DNA of 64,000 nucleotides from Micrococcus sp. 2A (GTDB lineage Bacteria; Actinomycetota; Actinomycetes; Actinomycetales; Micrococcaceae). The translations under genes and the position numbers were made by a program. The stretch covers positions 558,001 through 622,000 of the forward strand of contig NZ_CP154351.1 of assembly GCF_039519235.1 (NCBI RefSeq), written 5' to 3'. The notes under the pieces are model-generated. The model saw only the letters and a list, made by a program, of their open reading frames with translations, was not told the DNA's origin and ran no database searches. Below are positions 1 through 9,051 of this stretch, piece by piece (positions within the stretch are counted from its first letter, which is position 1; every line of letters begins with the position of its first letter).

Positions 1-160
1 CGCACCGCTGTGCCGGGCACCGCACCGCTGTGCCGGTCACCTCACCGCTGCGCCGGTCACCTCACCGCTGTGCCGGTCACCTCACCGCTGTGCTGGGCGC
101 AGTACTGCTGTGCCGGTCACCTCACCGCTGTGCTGGGCGCAGTACTGCCAAGTAATCGGC
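1..160. repeat. 20-bp tandem repeat array
   Basis: About seven head-to-tail 20-base units of the form CTCACCGCTGTGCCGGTCAC begin at 1, 21, 41, 61, 81, 101 and 121, with a diverged eighth at 141. Units starting at 81 and 121 end in TGCTGGGCGC instead, and the following units begin AGTACTGC, so a higher-order 40-base period appears at the right end. Any reading frame across it is an artefact of the repeat. The array may continue left of the window. Confidence 0.8.
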
Positions 161-187
161 GGCCTACTTGGCAGTACTGCGCCCAGC
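132..187. terminator. 23-bp perfect inverted repeat next to rhomboid gene 3' end
   Basis: Bases 132-154 are the exact reverse complement of 165-187, leaving a 10-base loop (155-164). The stem contains the palindrome GCAGTACTGC, also present at 99-108. It lies 16 bases beyond the stop codon of the leftward rhomboid gene, so it could end that transcript. No U-tract follows, and the left arm is shared with the tandem repeat, so a repetitive-element or protein-binding role is equally possible. Confidence 0.55.
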
Positions 188-203
188 GGGCGGGGGTGCT
201 GCC

Positions 204-905
204 TCAGAACCAGCGCTGCTCCGCGGCGGAGGCGAGGGCGGCGTCGTCGCGGGAGGCACGCCGCTCCAGGACGCGGGCGGCGCGGTCCCGGCGGCCCCAC
301 CACAGCGCCAGCAGCACCCCGACGACGGCGCCGGCCAGGTGCCCCGTCCAGGACAGGCCCGGCTGGGGCAGCAGGCCGAGGAGCGAGGAGCCCAGGTGGG
401 TCACCGCCACGACCACGGAGACCACGACGGCCAGGGCGCGCCGGGCCACGATGCCGTAGACGAGCAGGAACGCGATGAGCGCGTAGACGATGCCCGAGGC
501 GCCGATGTGCACCCCCGGCGTGCCGATGAGCCAGGTGAGCAGGCCCGAGCCGAGCCACGAGGCGGCCAGGAGCGCGACCGGGCGGCGGGAGACGAGCGCG
601 GCCACCGGGCCAAGGACGATCAGCGCCGTGGTGTTGCCGATCAGGTGGCCCCAGCCGGCATGGAGGAGTGGGGAGAAGAGCACGCCGTCCAGGCCCCCCA
701 GGTGGCGCGGGATCAGCCCGGCGCCGGGGATGATCAGGCGGCCGCCCACGATCAGCACGAGCTGGGCGATCCACATGAGGACGATCAGCACGGCGGTGGG
801 GGCGGCGGCGCGCAGCAGGCCGGCACTGGCGCGGTCGGCGCGGGAGGCGAGGCCGGCGCCGCGGGAGGACTCGGGGGACGCGAGGGGGCCGGGGGTGCTG
901 CGCAT
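204..905 (-). CDS. Rhomboid family intramembrane serine protease
   Basis: A 233-residue membrane protein that would cleave single-pass membrane substrates within the bilayer. Hydrophobic segments alternate from about residue 35 to 205. The catalytic GASG motif (Ser137) in one helix and His189 in the later helix WTGHLAG form the rhomboid dyad. The HAGWGHLIGN segment (about 82-91) matches the family's conserved helix-2 His/Asn pattern. The ATG at 905 follows an AGGAG sequence and a leftward TAGACT box lies at 943-948, about 38 bases upstream. It is monocistronic and divergent from the phoH-like gene. The substrate cannot be told from sequence. Confidence 0.9.
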   Translation of the reverse strand: MRSTPGPLASPESSRGAGLASRADRASAGLLRAAAPTAVLIVLMWIAQLVLIVGGRLIIPGAGLIPRHLGGLDGVLFSPLLHAGWGHLIGNTTALIVLGPVAALVSRRPVALLAASWLGSGLLTWLIGTPGVHIGASGIVYALIAFLLVYGIVARRALAVVVSVVVAVTHLGSSLLGLLPQPGLSWTGHLAGAVVGVLLALWWGRRDRAARVLERRASRDDAALASAAEQRWF

Positions 906-942
906 GGGGGCTCCTGACGGAGGACGGGGTGGGCTGGGCCCC

Positions 943-948
943 AGTCTA
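943..948 (-). promoter_or_regulatory. -10 box for the rhomboid gene
   Basis: The minus strand reads TAGACT here. Transcription would start near 936 and give a leader of about 30 bases containing the AGGAG ribosome site before the ATG at 905. No convincing -35 element is visible. Confidence 0.4.
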
Positions 949-1025
949 GGAAGCCGGCCCGGCCGATGCCCGGATTCTTCATCCAGGGTTCACCCTCGGC
1001 GTCGCCCGCGTTCCCCGCGCGGACC

Positions 1026-1031
1026 TAGCGT
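1026..1031 (+). promoter_or_regulatory. -10 box for the phoH-like gene
   Basis: TAGCGT lies 54 bases before the ATG at 1085, which would give a leader of roughly 47 bases ending in a strong AGGAGG ribosome site. Confidence 0.35.
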
Positions 1032-1084
1032 GAGCCGCAGGCGGGCGCCGCCCGCCCTTCACCCCGGCACAGGAGGCACGCAGC

Positions 1085-2500
1085 ATGGAGCAGCAGGCGC
1101 AGACCGCGGAGACGGGCACCCGGAGCCCGCGGGGGGACAGGGCGAGCGTGGGGGAGCGCTCCTACGTGGTGGACACCTCGGTGCTCCTCTCGGATCCGCG
1201 GGCGCTGCTGCGCTTCGCCGAACATGAGGTGATCCTGCCGCTTGTGGTGATCTCCGAGCTCGAGGCCAAGCGCGCCGATCCGGACCTGGGCTACTTCGCG
1301 CGCACTGCGCTGCGCATCCTCGACGACCTGCGCACGCGCCACGGCGCCCTGGACCGCGACGTCCCGCTCACGCCCGAGGGCGGGACCCTGCGGGTTGAGC
1401 TGAACCACGTCTCCACGGACGTCCTGCCGTTCGGCATCCGCGGGACGGACAACGACTCGCGCATCCTCGCCGTCGCGAAGGCCTTCGCGGACGAGGGGCG
1501 GGAGGTGACCGTGGTGTCCAAGGACCTGCCGATGCGCGTGAAGGCCGCGGCCATGGGCCTGTCCGCAGACGAGTACCGCCACGAGCTCGTGCGGGACTCG
1601 GGCTGGCGCGGCACCGTGGCCCTGCCGCTGGACGAGGAGCGGCTCGACACGCTGTACGAGGAGGGCGTGGTCTCCCTCGAGGGCGTGCCGCTCGCGGACC
1701 TGCGCGGCACGGGTGTGGAGGAGCGCCCGGGGCAGGAGCAGCCGGGCGCCGAGAGCCTCCCGGTGAACACGGGGCTGGTGCTCTCCTCGACGCGCGGCTC
1801 CGCACTCGCCCGCGTGGTCGACGGCGGCCGGGCGCGCCTGGTGCGCGGGGACAAGGACGTGTTCGGACTGCACGGCCGCTCGGCGGAGCAGCGCCTGGCC
1901 ATCGACCTGCTGATGGACTCCAGCGTCGGGATCGTCTCGCTGGGTGGCCGCGCGGGCACGGGCAAGTCGGCCCTCGCGCTGTGCGCAGGCCTGGAGGCCG
2001 TCATGGAGCGCCGGGAGCACCGCAAGGTCGTGGTGTTCCGGCCGCTGTACGCCGTGGGCGGCCAGGAGCTCGGCTACCTGCCCGGCGGAGAGGGCGAGAA
2101 GATGGGCCCGTGGGCGCAGGCGGTGTTCGACACCCTCTCCGCGCTCGTCTCCCCGTCCGTGATCGATGAGGTGACGGACCGCGGGATGCTCGAGATCCTG
2201 CCGCTCACCCACATCCGCGGCCGTTCCCTGCACGACGCGTGGGTGATCGTGGACGAGGCGCAGTCATTGGAGCGCAACGTGCTGCTGACCGTGCTGAGCC
2301 GCATGGGCAGGAACTCCAAGGTGGTGCTCACCCACGACGTCGGCCAGCGGGACAACCTGCGCGTGGGCCGGCACGATGGGATCGCGGCCGTGGTGGAGAC
2401 CCTGAAGGGGCACCCGCTGTTCGGGCACGTCACCCTCACCCGATCCGAGCGCTCGCCGATCGCGGCGCTGGTGACCGAGCTGCTCGAGGAGGAGCGCTGA
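1085..2500 (+). CDS. PIN domain plus PhoH-like ATPase (PhoH2 type)
   Basis: This 471-residue protein has an N-terminal PIN ribonuclease domain (about 24-150; first acidic residue in VVDTSVLL) followed by a PhoH P-loop ATPase domain. The Walker A sequence GGRAGTGKS is near residue 287 and the Walker B segment VIVDEAQS lies about 100 residues later. PhoH2 proteins of this design are sequence-specific RNA unwinding and cleaving enzymes in mycobacteria, and I infer the same role. The ATG at 1085 follows AGGAGG at good spacing. It stands alone, with two hairpins downstream. The assignment is to a family; its RNA target is unknown. Confidence 0.9.
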   Translation: MEQQAQTAETGTRSPRGDRASVGERSYVVDTSVLLSDPRALLRFAEHEVILPLVVISELEAKRADPDLGYFARTALRILDDLRTRHGALDRDVPLTPEGGTLRVELNHVSTDVLPFGIRGTDNDSRILAVAKAFADEGREVTVVSKDLPMRVKAAAMGLSADEYRHELVRDSGWRGTVALPLDEERLDTLYEEGVVSLEGVPLADLRGTGVEERPGQEQPGAESLPVNTGLVLSSTRGSALARVVDGGRARLVRGDKDVFGLHGRSAEQRLAIDLLMDSSVGIVSLGGRAGTGKSALALCAGLEAVMERREHRKVVVFRPLYAVGGQELGYLPGGEGEKMGPWAQAVFDTLSALVSPSVIDEVTDRGMLEILPLTHIRGRSLHDAWVIVDEAQSLERNVLLTVLSRMGRNSKVVLTHDVGQRDNLRVGRHDGIAAVVETLKGHPLFGHVTLTRSERSPIAALVTELLEEER

Positions 2501-2527
2501 GCGGGAGGCCGCGCCGGAGATGACAGA

Positions 2528-2554
2528 GGGGCCGCTGCACAAGGCAGCGGCCCC
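2528..2554 (+). terminator. Hairpin terminator after phoH-like gene
   Basis: An 11-bp GC-rich stem (2528-2538 with 2544-2554) and a five-base loop lie 28 bases after the stop codon. No T-tract follows. Confidence 0.65.
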
Positions 2555-2611
2555 AACGGCGGGGGTGCTCGGCCCCGCGGAGGGGGGATTGGGGACCGAG
2601 GAAGCCCGCCA

Positions 2612-2645
2612 CCATGGCCCCTCAAAAACGGGATCGGGGCCATGG
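2612..2645. repeat. Second inverted repeat in the phoH-pilD gap
   Basis: CCATGGCCCC (2612-2621) is repeated inverted at 2636-2645 around a 14-base A-rich loop. The 352-base space 2501-2852 holds this, the terminator at 2528, and no coding potential that I can support. It may be a back-up terminator. Confidence 0.45.
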
Positions 2646-2852
2646 AGTCTCAGGAATGATCCGACCCTGGGGCCTGACCATCACTGAACTGTAGCCCCAC
2701 TCTTGCGGCAGACGCAACGTTGTGTTCCGTATGTGAGAGAGCTGACGGCGGGCCGGGAGAAGTGCGGCGCGTCGGGATCCGCGGCCTGTGGATGAGCGGG
2801 TGCGCGCCAGGGAGACGGCCCTACGCTGGGCCGGGGAGGGGGGGTGGTCCGC

Positions 2853-3362
2853 ATGGGCTGGTGGGCATGGGCGGTGGCTGCCGGGCACATCACGACGGCG
2901 GCGGTGTGGGTGCTGGCCGTCGCGTGGTTCGCGCTGTGCTGCGCGGTGCTCGTGCGGACGGACCTGCGGGAGCACCGGCTGCCGAATCGCTGGACCCTGC
3001 GGCTCGCGCTGGGCGGGCTCGTGGGGATGGCCGGGGGAGCGGCGCTCGCGGGACGGTGGGACCTCGTGGCGGGCGGCGTGCTCGGCGGGCTCGGCTACGC
3101 CGTGGCGATGTTCGTGCTGCATCTGCTCAGCGGAGGCGGCCTCGGCATGGGCGACGTGAAGCTCGCCGCGGGCCTGGGCCTCTACACGGGCGTGGCTGGC
3201 GGGCCGGCCGCCGTGGTGGCGGCCGGCGTCGGGGCGATCCTGCTGGGCGGGCTCACAGCGCTCGTGCTGGTGGCGCTGCGGCGGGCGAGCCGGTCCACTG
3301 CGCTGCCGTTCGGGCCGGCGATGGTGGCGGCGGCCGTCGGGGTGCTGGTGATGGTCCGCTGA
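2853..3362 (+). CDS. Prepilin peptidase, A24 family
   Basis: A 169-residue polytopic protein matching the peptidase half of type IV prepilin peptidases, which cut leader peptides from pilin-like precursors. Both catalytic aspartates are visible: the first in TDLREHRLPN and the second in GMGDVKLAAGLG. The N-terminal zinc/methylase domain of PilD is absent, as is usual for TadV/CpaA-like enzymes. I chose the ATG at 2853, which has a G-rich AGGGGG ribosome site about nine bases upstream; an in-frame GTG at 2844 has no room for one. No pilin or secretion ATPase gene is in the window, so its substrates are elsewhere. Confidence 0.85.
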   Translation: MGWWAWAVAAGHITTAAVWVLAVAWFALCCAVLVRTDLREHRLPNRWTLRLALGGLVGMAGGAALAGRWDLVAGGVLGGLGYAVAMFVLHLLSGGGLGMGDVKLAAGLGLYTGVAGGPAAVVAAGVGAILLGGLTALVLVALRRASRSTALPFGPAMVAAAVGVLVMVR

Positions 3363-3495
3363 GAGTCCTGACGACGTCCAGGGGGCGCGGCTCAGACTGG
3401 CGCCCGGGTCGTCGTGGTCGGTCACGGCGGGTCCTTTCGAGACTCTTCGGCGCGGCCACCACAGATGCCAGAGTCGCCGACACCCCGACGCACAG

Positions 3496-3528
3496 CGAAG
3501 GCCACCTCCCGCCGGGAGGTGGCCTTCG
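3496..3528. terminator. Bidirectional terminator between pilD-like gene and fumC
   Basis: A perfect 15-bp stem (3496-3510 with 3514-3528) with a three-base loop sits between two convergent genes and can serve both strands. Confidence 0.8.
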
Positions 3529-3570
3529 TCGTCGTGGGTCAGGGCAGCGGCGCTCAGCCGCCCGGGAGGA

Positions 3571-4992
3571 TCACTCCGGGTGCGTCATGGACATGGTGTC
3601 CAGGGCCTTGTCGAGCTGCTCCTCGGTGACCTCGCCGCGCTCCACGTAGCCGAGGTCCACCACGGCCTCGCGCACGGTCATCTTGTTCTTCACCGAGTGC
3701 TTGGCGATCGCGGCGGCGGCCTCGTAGCCGATCACCTTGTTCAGCGGGGTGACGATGGACGGGGAGGCGCCGGCCAGGAAGGTGCAGCGCTCCTCGTTGG
3801 CCTCGAGGCCGTCGATCATCTTGTCCGCCATCACGCGGGCGGTGTTGGCCAGCAGGCGGATGGACTCGAGCAGGTTGGCGGCCATCACGGGGATGCCCAC
3901 GTTCAGCTCGAACGCGCCGTTGGTGGAGGAGAGGGCGATCGTGGTGTCGTTGCCGATCACCTGGGCGCACACCATGATGGCGGCCTCGCAGATCACGGGG
4001 TTGACCTTGCCCGGCATGATCGAGGAGCCCGGCTGCAGGTCCGGGATCGCGATCTCGCCGAGGCCGGTGTTGGGGCCGGAGCCCATCCAGCGCAGGTCGT
4101 TGTTGATCTTCATGATCGAGTAGGCGATGTTGCGCAGCTGGCCGGAGGCCTCGATCAGGCCGTCGCGGTTGGCCTGCGCCTCGAAGTGGTCGCGGGCCTC
4201 GGTGATCGGCAGGCCGGTCTCCTCGGCGAGCAGCTCGATCACGCGGGCGGAGAAGCCCTTCGGGGTGTTGATGCCGGTGCCGACGGCGGTGCCGCCGAGG
4301 GGCACCTCGGCCACCCGGGGCAGGGAGGCGTCGATGCGCTCGATGCCGTAGCGCACCTGGGCGGCGTAGCCGCCGAACTCCTGGCCCAGGGTCACCGGGG
4401 TCGCGTCCATGAGGTGGGTGCGGCCGGACTTCACGATGCCGGAGAACGCCTCGGCCTTCCTCTCCAGTGAGGCGGCCAGGTGGTCCAGGGCCGGCTTCAG
4501 GTCGTTGATCAGCGCGCCGGTCACGGCCACGTGCACGGAGGTGGGGAACACGTCGTTGGAGGACTGCGAGGCGTTCACGTGGTCGTTCGGGTGGACGGTC
4601 TCCTCGGAGCCGGCCGCCTGGAGCGACTGCGTGGCGAGGTTCGCGAGCACCTCGTTGGTGTTCATGTTCGAGGAGGTGCCGGAGCCGGTCTGGAACACGT
4701 CGATCGGGTACTGGTCGTCGTGCTCGCCGGCGATCACCTCGTCCGCGGCGGCCACGATCGCGTCCGCGCGCTCCTGGGAAATGATCCCGAGCTCGGCGTT
4801 CGCCTTCGCGGCGGCCTTCTTGATCTGGGCCAGCGCGTGGATGTGGGCGGGCTCGAGGGTCTTGCCGGAGATCGGGAAGTTCTCCACGGCGCGCTGCGTC
4901 TGGGCGCTGTAGAGCGCGTCGACCGGGACCTTCACCTCGCCCATGGTGTCGTGCTCGATGCGGAACTGCTGATCAGTGTTCTCTGCGGTCAT
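3571..4992 (-). CDS. fumC: Fumarate hydratase class II
   Basis: This enzyme interconverts fumarate and L-malate in the TCA cycle. The 473-residue protein has the superfamily signature [11 protein letters not shown], the [11 protein letters not shown] segment and the [14 protein letters not shown] segment typical of class II fumarases, and is of normal length. The ATG at 4992 is chosen because a TAGGAT box (4999-5004, minus strand) ends six bases before it, the layout of a leaderless actinobacterial gene; an in-frame GTG at 4998 would touch the box. The island that begins at 4996 starts immediately upstream, so fumC now uses one of two copies of its own promoter. Confidence 0.96.
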   Translation of the reverse strand: MTAENTDQQFRIEHDTMGEVKVPVDALYSAQTQRAVENFPISGKTLEPAHIHALAQIKKAAAKANAELGIISQERADAIVAAADEVIAGEHDDQYPIDVFQTGSGTSSNMNTNEVLANLATQSLQAAGSEETVHPNDHVNASQSSNDVFPTSVHVAVTGALINDLKPALDHLAASLERKAEAFSGIVKSGRTHLMDATPVTLGQEFGGYAAQVRYGIERIDASLPRVAEVPLGGTAVGTGINTPKGFSARVIELLAEETGLPITEARDHFEAQANRDGLIEASGQLRNIAYSIMKINNDLRWMGSGPNTGLGEIAIPDLQPGSSIMPGKVNPVICEAAIMVCAQVIGNDTTIALSSTNGAFELNVGIPVMAANLLESIRLLANTARVMADKMIDGLEANEERCTFLAGASPSIVTPLNKVIGYEAAAAIAKHSVKNKMTVREAVVDLGYVERGEVTEEQLDKALDTMSMTHPE

Positions 4993-4995
4993 GGC

Positions 4996-5073
4996 CACAT
5001 CCTAGGACGGCGCGGGCGCCCGGTGCCGTACCGGACGCCCGACGTCGTCACACCGTCATGTCGCCGTGCACGC
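4996..5073. repeat. Direct repeat, left copy, flanking island 1
   Basis: This copy contains the fumC promoter and, on the minus strand, the last codons of the carbonic anhydrase gene (VHGDMTV then stop) without the rest of that gene. It matches 6596-6654 except for a 19-base extra segment (about 5016-5034) and a base change at 5060 that turns the L of the intact gene into M. The inserted gene's stop codon lies eight bases beyond it. Confidence 0.8.
4999..5004 (-). promoter_or_regulatory. Leaderless -10 box of fumC
   Basis: TAGGAT on the minus strand, six bases from the ATG. The same box recurs at 6599-6604 in the second copy of the flanking repeat, where it points into the island and no longer serves fumC. 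Confidence 0.6.
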
Positions 5074-5080
5074 GCGCGGT

Positions 5081-6370
5081 TCAGGCCGCCTCCGGCGTAA
5101 CCCACGAACAGTTGAGGTCGGCAGTCCACTCCTTTGGCACACCCTGTGGGGTGACGTCGACTGTGAGCATTTCCGCACCGCCCTCACAGGCTTTACGTGT
5201 TTCCTCCACCGTTGCGGACCAGGAGGGCCCCCGGGTCGCCCATTCATCACCACGGGAGTCAGCTACGGAGCCCACGAGTATCAAGCCGACGGTTGCAGCC
5301 CTCACGCTTCGTCCCCAGGCCGTTCGAGGGTACTCACTGAGGAGCACAGCGAGGCTAGCACCGACCATGAGCGAGGGGATCAGGGCGTACCGCGATGCGC
5401 GTGCGACGCCGTGGGCAACATCGATCTCGTGCGGGTCCATGAAGTTCACGGTCGCGACAAGGAAGAGGAAGCCAGCCGCCGCGAGCAGGGCGGCCATCCA
5501 CTTCTGCTGCGTGTGTAGCCGGCGGAATCCAATGAGGTAGAGCAGAGCGAATGTGACGATCGTGAGGACTGTCACCGCAAGTGGCCCTGCAATCGCCAGG
5601 GCGGCCGTCGTCCCCGTCTCACCGAGGACCGCCTCAGTCAAAGAGCGCACGACCATGTTCTGTGTGTTGATCAGTGGATCCACGAAGAACTCGGGGAGAA
5701 ACGACCCCCTCGCCTCTGGATTGAGGAGTGCGATGTGTAGAGCGGCGGCAGGGAAGTACAGTGCCGGGACGATTTTCGCGCGGCCTTCCAAGGCGAAGAG
5801 CCGCCACAGCGCGACGGGCGCGAGCAACAAGGCCAGGGGGTCGCTCAGCACTCCCAGGATGAGGAGCACGCTGGCCAGGATGATGAGCCCCAGACGCTTG
5901 AACGAACCCAGCAGGGCCATGGTTGCCGCGGTGTCAAGGAACCAGCGGAGATTGGTGACGTTTCCCAGGACTTCCTGCTGGCCAATACCGCCGAAAATGA
6001 CAAGACCGGCGGCGCCTAGCGCCCACCCCCATCGACGGACGTAGGGGGACAGGACGGCGAAGACGAGGACCATTAGCGCCACGCGGAGACCTGCGCTCCC
6101 TCCAGCGACGCACGCGGCGAAGGCCTCCGGCGGGGCCGCTGCACACGTCTGGGTGACCAGTCGGGGGCCCACATGGAGATAACCGGTGTAGGTCGTGAGG
6201 AGCGACTCGCCCGCCTGTTCGCCGCTGAGGAAAATGAGGCCGTCCTCTTTATGGAGATGGTCTGTAAAGGGGCCATAAATCCGCGGGGTGAGTAGCCATG
6301 CGAACCCGACTGCAGCCAAGACAAGGAGTGCCATTCGGGCCCTACGCGCATCGGGCAGGAAGCTTTCCAT
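5081..6370 (-). CDS. Polytopic membrane protein, GT-C-like, unknown function
   Basis: A 429-residue protein with roughly ten to eleven hydrophobic segments, a short N-terminal cytoplasmic tail and a soluble C-terminal tail of about 65 residues with cysteines. The layout (early extracytoplasmic loop after the first helix, many helices) resembles GT-C glycosyltransferases or O-antigen polymerase-type proteins, but I recognise no catalytic motif. The ATG at 6370 has a GCGAGG ribosome site nine bases upstream; an upstream ATG at 6418 has none. Its GC content and codon use are clearly lower in GC than its neighbours, and it sits between direct repeats, so it was acquired. Confidence 0.7.
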   Translation of the reverse strand: MESFLPDARRARMALLVLAAVGFAWLLTPRIYGPFTDHLHKEDGLIFLSGEQAGESLLTTYTGYLHVGPRLVTQTCAAAPPEAFAACVAGGSAGLRVALMVLVFAVLSPYVRRWGWALGAAGLVIFGGIGQQEVLGNVTNLRWFLDTAATMALLGSFKRLGLIILASVLLILGVLSDPLALLLAPVALWRLFALEGRAKIVPALYFPAAALHIALLNPEARGSFLPEFFVDPLINTQNMVVRSLTEAVLGETGTTAALAIAGPLAVTVLTIVTFALLYLIGFRRLHTQQKWMAALLAAAGFLFLVATVNFMDPHEIDVAHGVARASRYALIPSLMVGASLAVLLSEYPRTAWGRSVRAATVGLILVGSVADSRGDEWATRGPSWSATVEETRKACEGGAEMLTVDVTPQGVPKEWTADLNCSWVTPEAA

Positions 6371-6595
6371 GGTAGGACCTCGCCATGACAACGGGCTGTG
6401 GCCCAGTTTCCGTCTCATCGAATGTGTATCCCTATGTTTGGGTCGGAGTGCCGCCGGTTGGTTTCATGTCCTGCTAACAGCAGAAGAGTCGGTGGCTCTC
6501 TGCAGTGTTTTCGGGGCCACCGCAACGCGTGCCTCAGCTGAGCTGTTGGAGCCCGAGGTGTCCTTGGAACACCCTGTGCTTTGTGCGGGCTGCGG
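6371..6595. other. Lower-GC non-coding flank of island 1
   Basis: About 225 bases upstream of the membrane-protein gene with no open frame that I can support on either strand. It presumably holds that gene's promoter. Confidence 0.5.
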
Positions 6596-6654
6596 CACAT
6601 CCTAGGACGGCGCGGACGCCCGACGTCGTCACACCGTCAGGTCGCCGTGCACGC
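6596..6654. repeat. Direct repeat, right copy, flanking island 1
   Basis: Matches 4996-5073 apart from a 19-base gap and a single-base change. Here it forms the true 3' end of the carbonic anhydrase gene and its downstream flank, including an orphaned copy of the fumC TAGGAT box. Confidence 0.8.
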
Positions 6655-7303
6655 GGCCCGGTCGCGCGGTGCCCTCGGACAGCGAGTAGGTGAGCCCGAC
6701 GACGGCGGTGCGCCCGGACTCGACGGCCGCGCGGACGGACTGTGAGGTCTCCATGAGGTGGTCGCAGGTCTGGTCCACGTGCTCGACCACGAACTCGTCG
6801 ACCTCCTCCAGTCCGCGGCGACGCCCGGCCAGCACGGACGGGATGATGCGCTCCACGAGGGGGCGCACGAAGCCGCGCGGCATCGTGCCGGAGATGTAGG
6901 ACTCGACCGTCGCGGTGACGGCGCCGCACGAGTTGTGGCCCAGGACGATGACGAGCGGGATCTCCAGCACGTCCACGCCGTACTCGATGGAGCCCAGCAC
7001 GGCGTCGTCGATCACGTGGCCGGCCGTGCGCACCACGAACACGTCGCCGAGGCCCAGGTCGAAGATGATCTCGGCCGCCAGGCGCGAGTCGGAGCAGCCG
7101 AAGATCACCGCGACGGGGGCCTGACCGGCCGTCAGGCCGCTGCGGCGCTCCGCGTTCTGGTTCGGGTGGCTCGGCTCGCCCGCCACGAACCGGCGGTTGC
7201 CCTCGGCGAGGACCTCCCACGCCTCGGCGGGGGTGAGGTCGGAGGTGGGGACGACGACGTCGGGGGCCGGCGTCGTCTCGGGTCGGGTGTGGGGGGTGGT
7301 CAT
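6629..7303 (-). CDS. Beta-class carbonic anhydrase
   Basis: Catalyses reversible hydration of CO2 to bicarbonate with a catalytic zinc. In the 224-residue protein the zinc ligands are Cys70 in GCSDSR, with the Asp72-Arg74 dyad, and His123 and Cys126 in GHNSCG. The start is the ATG at 7303, preceded by AGGAGA and overlapping the DUF4245 stop codon by four bases (ATGA), so the two are translationally coupled. The last codons are duplicated 1.6 kb away at the left edge of island 1. Confidence 0.93.
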   Translation of the reverse strand: MTTPHTRPETTPAPDVVVPTSDLTPAEAWEVLAEGNRRFVAGEPSHPNQNAERRSGLTAGQAPVAVIFGCSDSRLAAEIIFDLGLGDVFVVRTAGHVIDDAVLGSIEYGVDVLEIPLVIVLGHNSCGAVTATVESYISGTMPRGFVRPLVERIIPSVLAGRRRGLEEVDEFVVEHVDQTCDHLMETSQSVRAAVESGRTAVVGLTYSLSEGTARPGRVHGDLTV

Positions 7304-7902
7304 CGGATCTCCTTTGCGACGGCGCGGGCCAGGTCTTCCAGGACCTCGCGTCCGCCGGTGGTGGTCAGCACCACGATGCTGCCGTCCACCTCGGCCACGA
7401 AGTGCTGCTCGGCGGACTCCTTGGGCTCCATGTGCTGCCACGTGATCCCGTCCACGTCCACGGACTCCTCGGCCGGGGCGGTGCCCACGCGGAGCGCGAG
7501 CCAGGTGGGGTCGGCGTCCGCGGTCTGCCGCAGCCCGGCGAACACGGTGTCCGTCACCACCCAGCCGACGTCCCACGTCTGCAGCCCGTCCATCGGCTGC
7601 AGTCGGGCGTAGTTGGCGTACCAGGGCTCCGGGACCTCGGGGGCCAGGGCCGGGAGGGCGCCGTCGTCGTGAGGGACCGTGGCGGCGGCCTCCGCCACGT
7701 CCACCCGGTCCCCGGGAGCGCGCGGCGCGGGGTTCGGGTTGAGCGCGACCACCACGAGCACGAGGGCGAGGGTGGCGAGCACCGAGAGCAGCATGCCGAT
7801 CCACGGCTGGTTGGCCCGCTGCGCCTGCTTGGCGGTCAGGACGGGGCGGGGCGCCGGCGCGGCCGGTGCGGTCTCGGGTGCGGGGGAGCTCACCCGAGGC
7901 AT
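7300..7902 (-). CDS. DUF4245 domain membrane-anchored protein
   Basis: A 200-residue protein with one transmembrane segment at about 35-55 after a proline- and alanine-rich cytoplasmic tail, followed by an extracytoplasmic domain with the DUF4245 pattern (WYANYARL, WDVGWVVT, and WLALRVGT segments). DUF4245 genes commonly sit next to glpX and fumarase genes in actinobacteria, as here, but their function is unknown. The ATG at 7902 has GGAG eight bases upstream. It is the first gene of a two-gene unit with the carbonic anhydrase and is divergent from glpX. Confidence 0.82.
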   Translation of the reverse strand: MPRVSSPAPETAPAAPAPRPVLTAKQAQRANQPWIGMLLSVLATLALVLVVVALNPNPAPRAPGDRVDVAEAAATVPHDDGALPALAPEVPEPWYANYARLQPMDGLQTWDVGWVVTDTVFAGLRQTADADPTWLALRVGTAPAEESVDVDGITWQHMEPKESAEQHFVAEVDGSIVVLTTTGGREVLEDLARAVAKEIR

Positions 7903-7918
7903 TCTGCCACTCCCGCCG

Positions 7919-7924
7919 TAGGAT
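7919..7924 (+). promoter_or_regulatory. -10 box for glpX
   Basis: TAGGAT in the divergent spacer; transcription from about 7931 would leave a leader of some 65 bases before the glpX ATG at 7996. Confidence 0.4.
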
Positions 7925-7995
7925 GACGGGGAGGGCAGAGCCGCCCACACGCCAGTCCGCAGCGACGGCGCACCGCGAGAAGGATCGGAGACACG

Positions 7996-9009
7996 ATGAC
8001 GAACGCGTCCTCGGAGAAGACCGGCTACGAGAACCATGTCCCGGACCGCAACCTGGCGATGGAGCTGGTGCGCGTGACGGAGGCGGCCGCCATCGCCGCG
8101 AGCCCGTGGGTGGGCTACGGCGACAAGAACAAGGCCGACGGTGCCGCCGTCGACGCCATGCGCTCCTTCATGGACACCGTGGCGATGGACGGCACCGTGG
8201 TGATCGGCGAGGGCGAGAAGGACGAGGCCCCGATGCTGTTCAACGGGGAGAGGGTCGGCGACGGCGCCGGCGCCCCCGTGGACGTGGCCGTGGACCCGAT
8301 CGACGGCACCCGCCTCACCGCGATGGGCTACAACAACGCCCTCTCCGTGTTCGCCGTGGCCGAGCGCGGCACCATGTTCGACCCCTCCGCCGTGTTCTAC
8401 ATGGACAAGCTCGTGGTGGGCCCCGAGGCCGCCGACTTCGTGGACATGCGCCTGCCCGTGAAGCAGAACGTGAACCTCGTGGCCAAGGCCCTCGGCAAGC
8501 CCGTCTCCCAGGTGACCGTGTGCGTGCTGGACCGCCCGCGCCACGAGGGCCTCGTGAAGGAGATCCGCGCGGCCGGCGCCCGCGTGAAGTTCATCCTCGA
8601 CGGCGACGTGGCCGGCGCGATCGCCGCGGCCCGCCCGGACACCGGCGTGGACATGATGATGGGCATCGGCGGCACCCCGGAGGGCATCGTCACCGCGTGC
8701 GCCATCAAGGCCACCGGCGGCGTGATCCAGGGCCGCCTGGCCCCCGTGGACGAGGCCGAGCGCCAGAAGGCCCTCGACGCCGGCCTGGACCTGGACGCCG
8801 TGCTCACCACGGACGAGCTCGTCACCTCGGACCACTGCTACTTCGCCGCCACCGGCATCACCGACGGCGACCTGCTGCGCGGCGTGCGCTTCGTGAACGG
8901 CCGCGTGCAGACCCAGTCGATCGTGATGCGCTCGAAGTCCGGCACCGTCCGCACCGTGGACGCCGAGCACGACGTCAAGAAGTGGGCCAAGTGGCTCGAG
9001 GAGCGCTGA
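7996..9009 (+). CDS. glpX: Class II fructose-1,6-bisphosphatase
   Basis: Hydrolyses fructose 1,6-bisphosphate to fructose 6-phosphate, the committed gluconeogenic step in most actinobacteria. The 337-residue protein shows the GlpX metal-site sequences [11 protein letters not shown] and DPIDGT, plus the GIGGTPEG phosphate-binding segment. It begins with ATG after AAGGATCGGAGA. Fumarase, DUF4245 and glpX near one another is a recurrent actinobacterial arrangement, here interrupted by island 1. A weak short hairpin at about 9034-9047 lies between it and convergent manA. Confidence 0.96.
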   Translation: MTNASSEKTGYENHVPDRNLAMELVRVTEAAAIAASPWVGYGDKNKADGAAVDAMRSFMDTVAMDGTVVIGEGEKDEAPMLFNGERVGDGAGAPVDVAVDPIDGTRLTAMGYNNALSVFAVAERGTMFDPSAVFYMDKLVVGPEAADFVDMRLPVKQNVNLVAKALGKPVSQVTVCVLDRPRHEGLVKEIRAAGARVKFILDGDVAGAIAAARPDTGVDMMMGIGGTPEGIVTACAIKATGGVIQGRLAPVDEAERQKALDAGLDLDAVLTTDELVTSDHCYFAATGITDGDLLRGVRFVNGRVQTQSIVMRSKSGTVRTVDAEHDVKKWAKWLEER

Positions 9010-9051
9010 GCCGCTGACCCCCACCCCCTGCCTTTTCGCTGGCGAAAGTGC

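Noticed and set aside
1..160. Regular repeats that might be a CRISPR array
   Set aside because: Units abut directly with no spacers, and no cas genes are in the window.
5056..5540. Plus-strand frames opposite the island 1 membrane-protein gene
   Set aside because: No ribosome site or recognisable domain; the minus-strand frame has clear membrane-protein structure.
7300..9024. Long minus-strand frame opposite glpX (His/Gly/Val rich)
   Set aside because: It is the antisense shadow of glpX, with biased composition; only its last 200 codons (DUF4245) are real.
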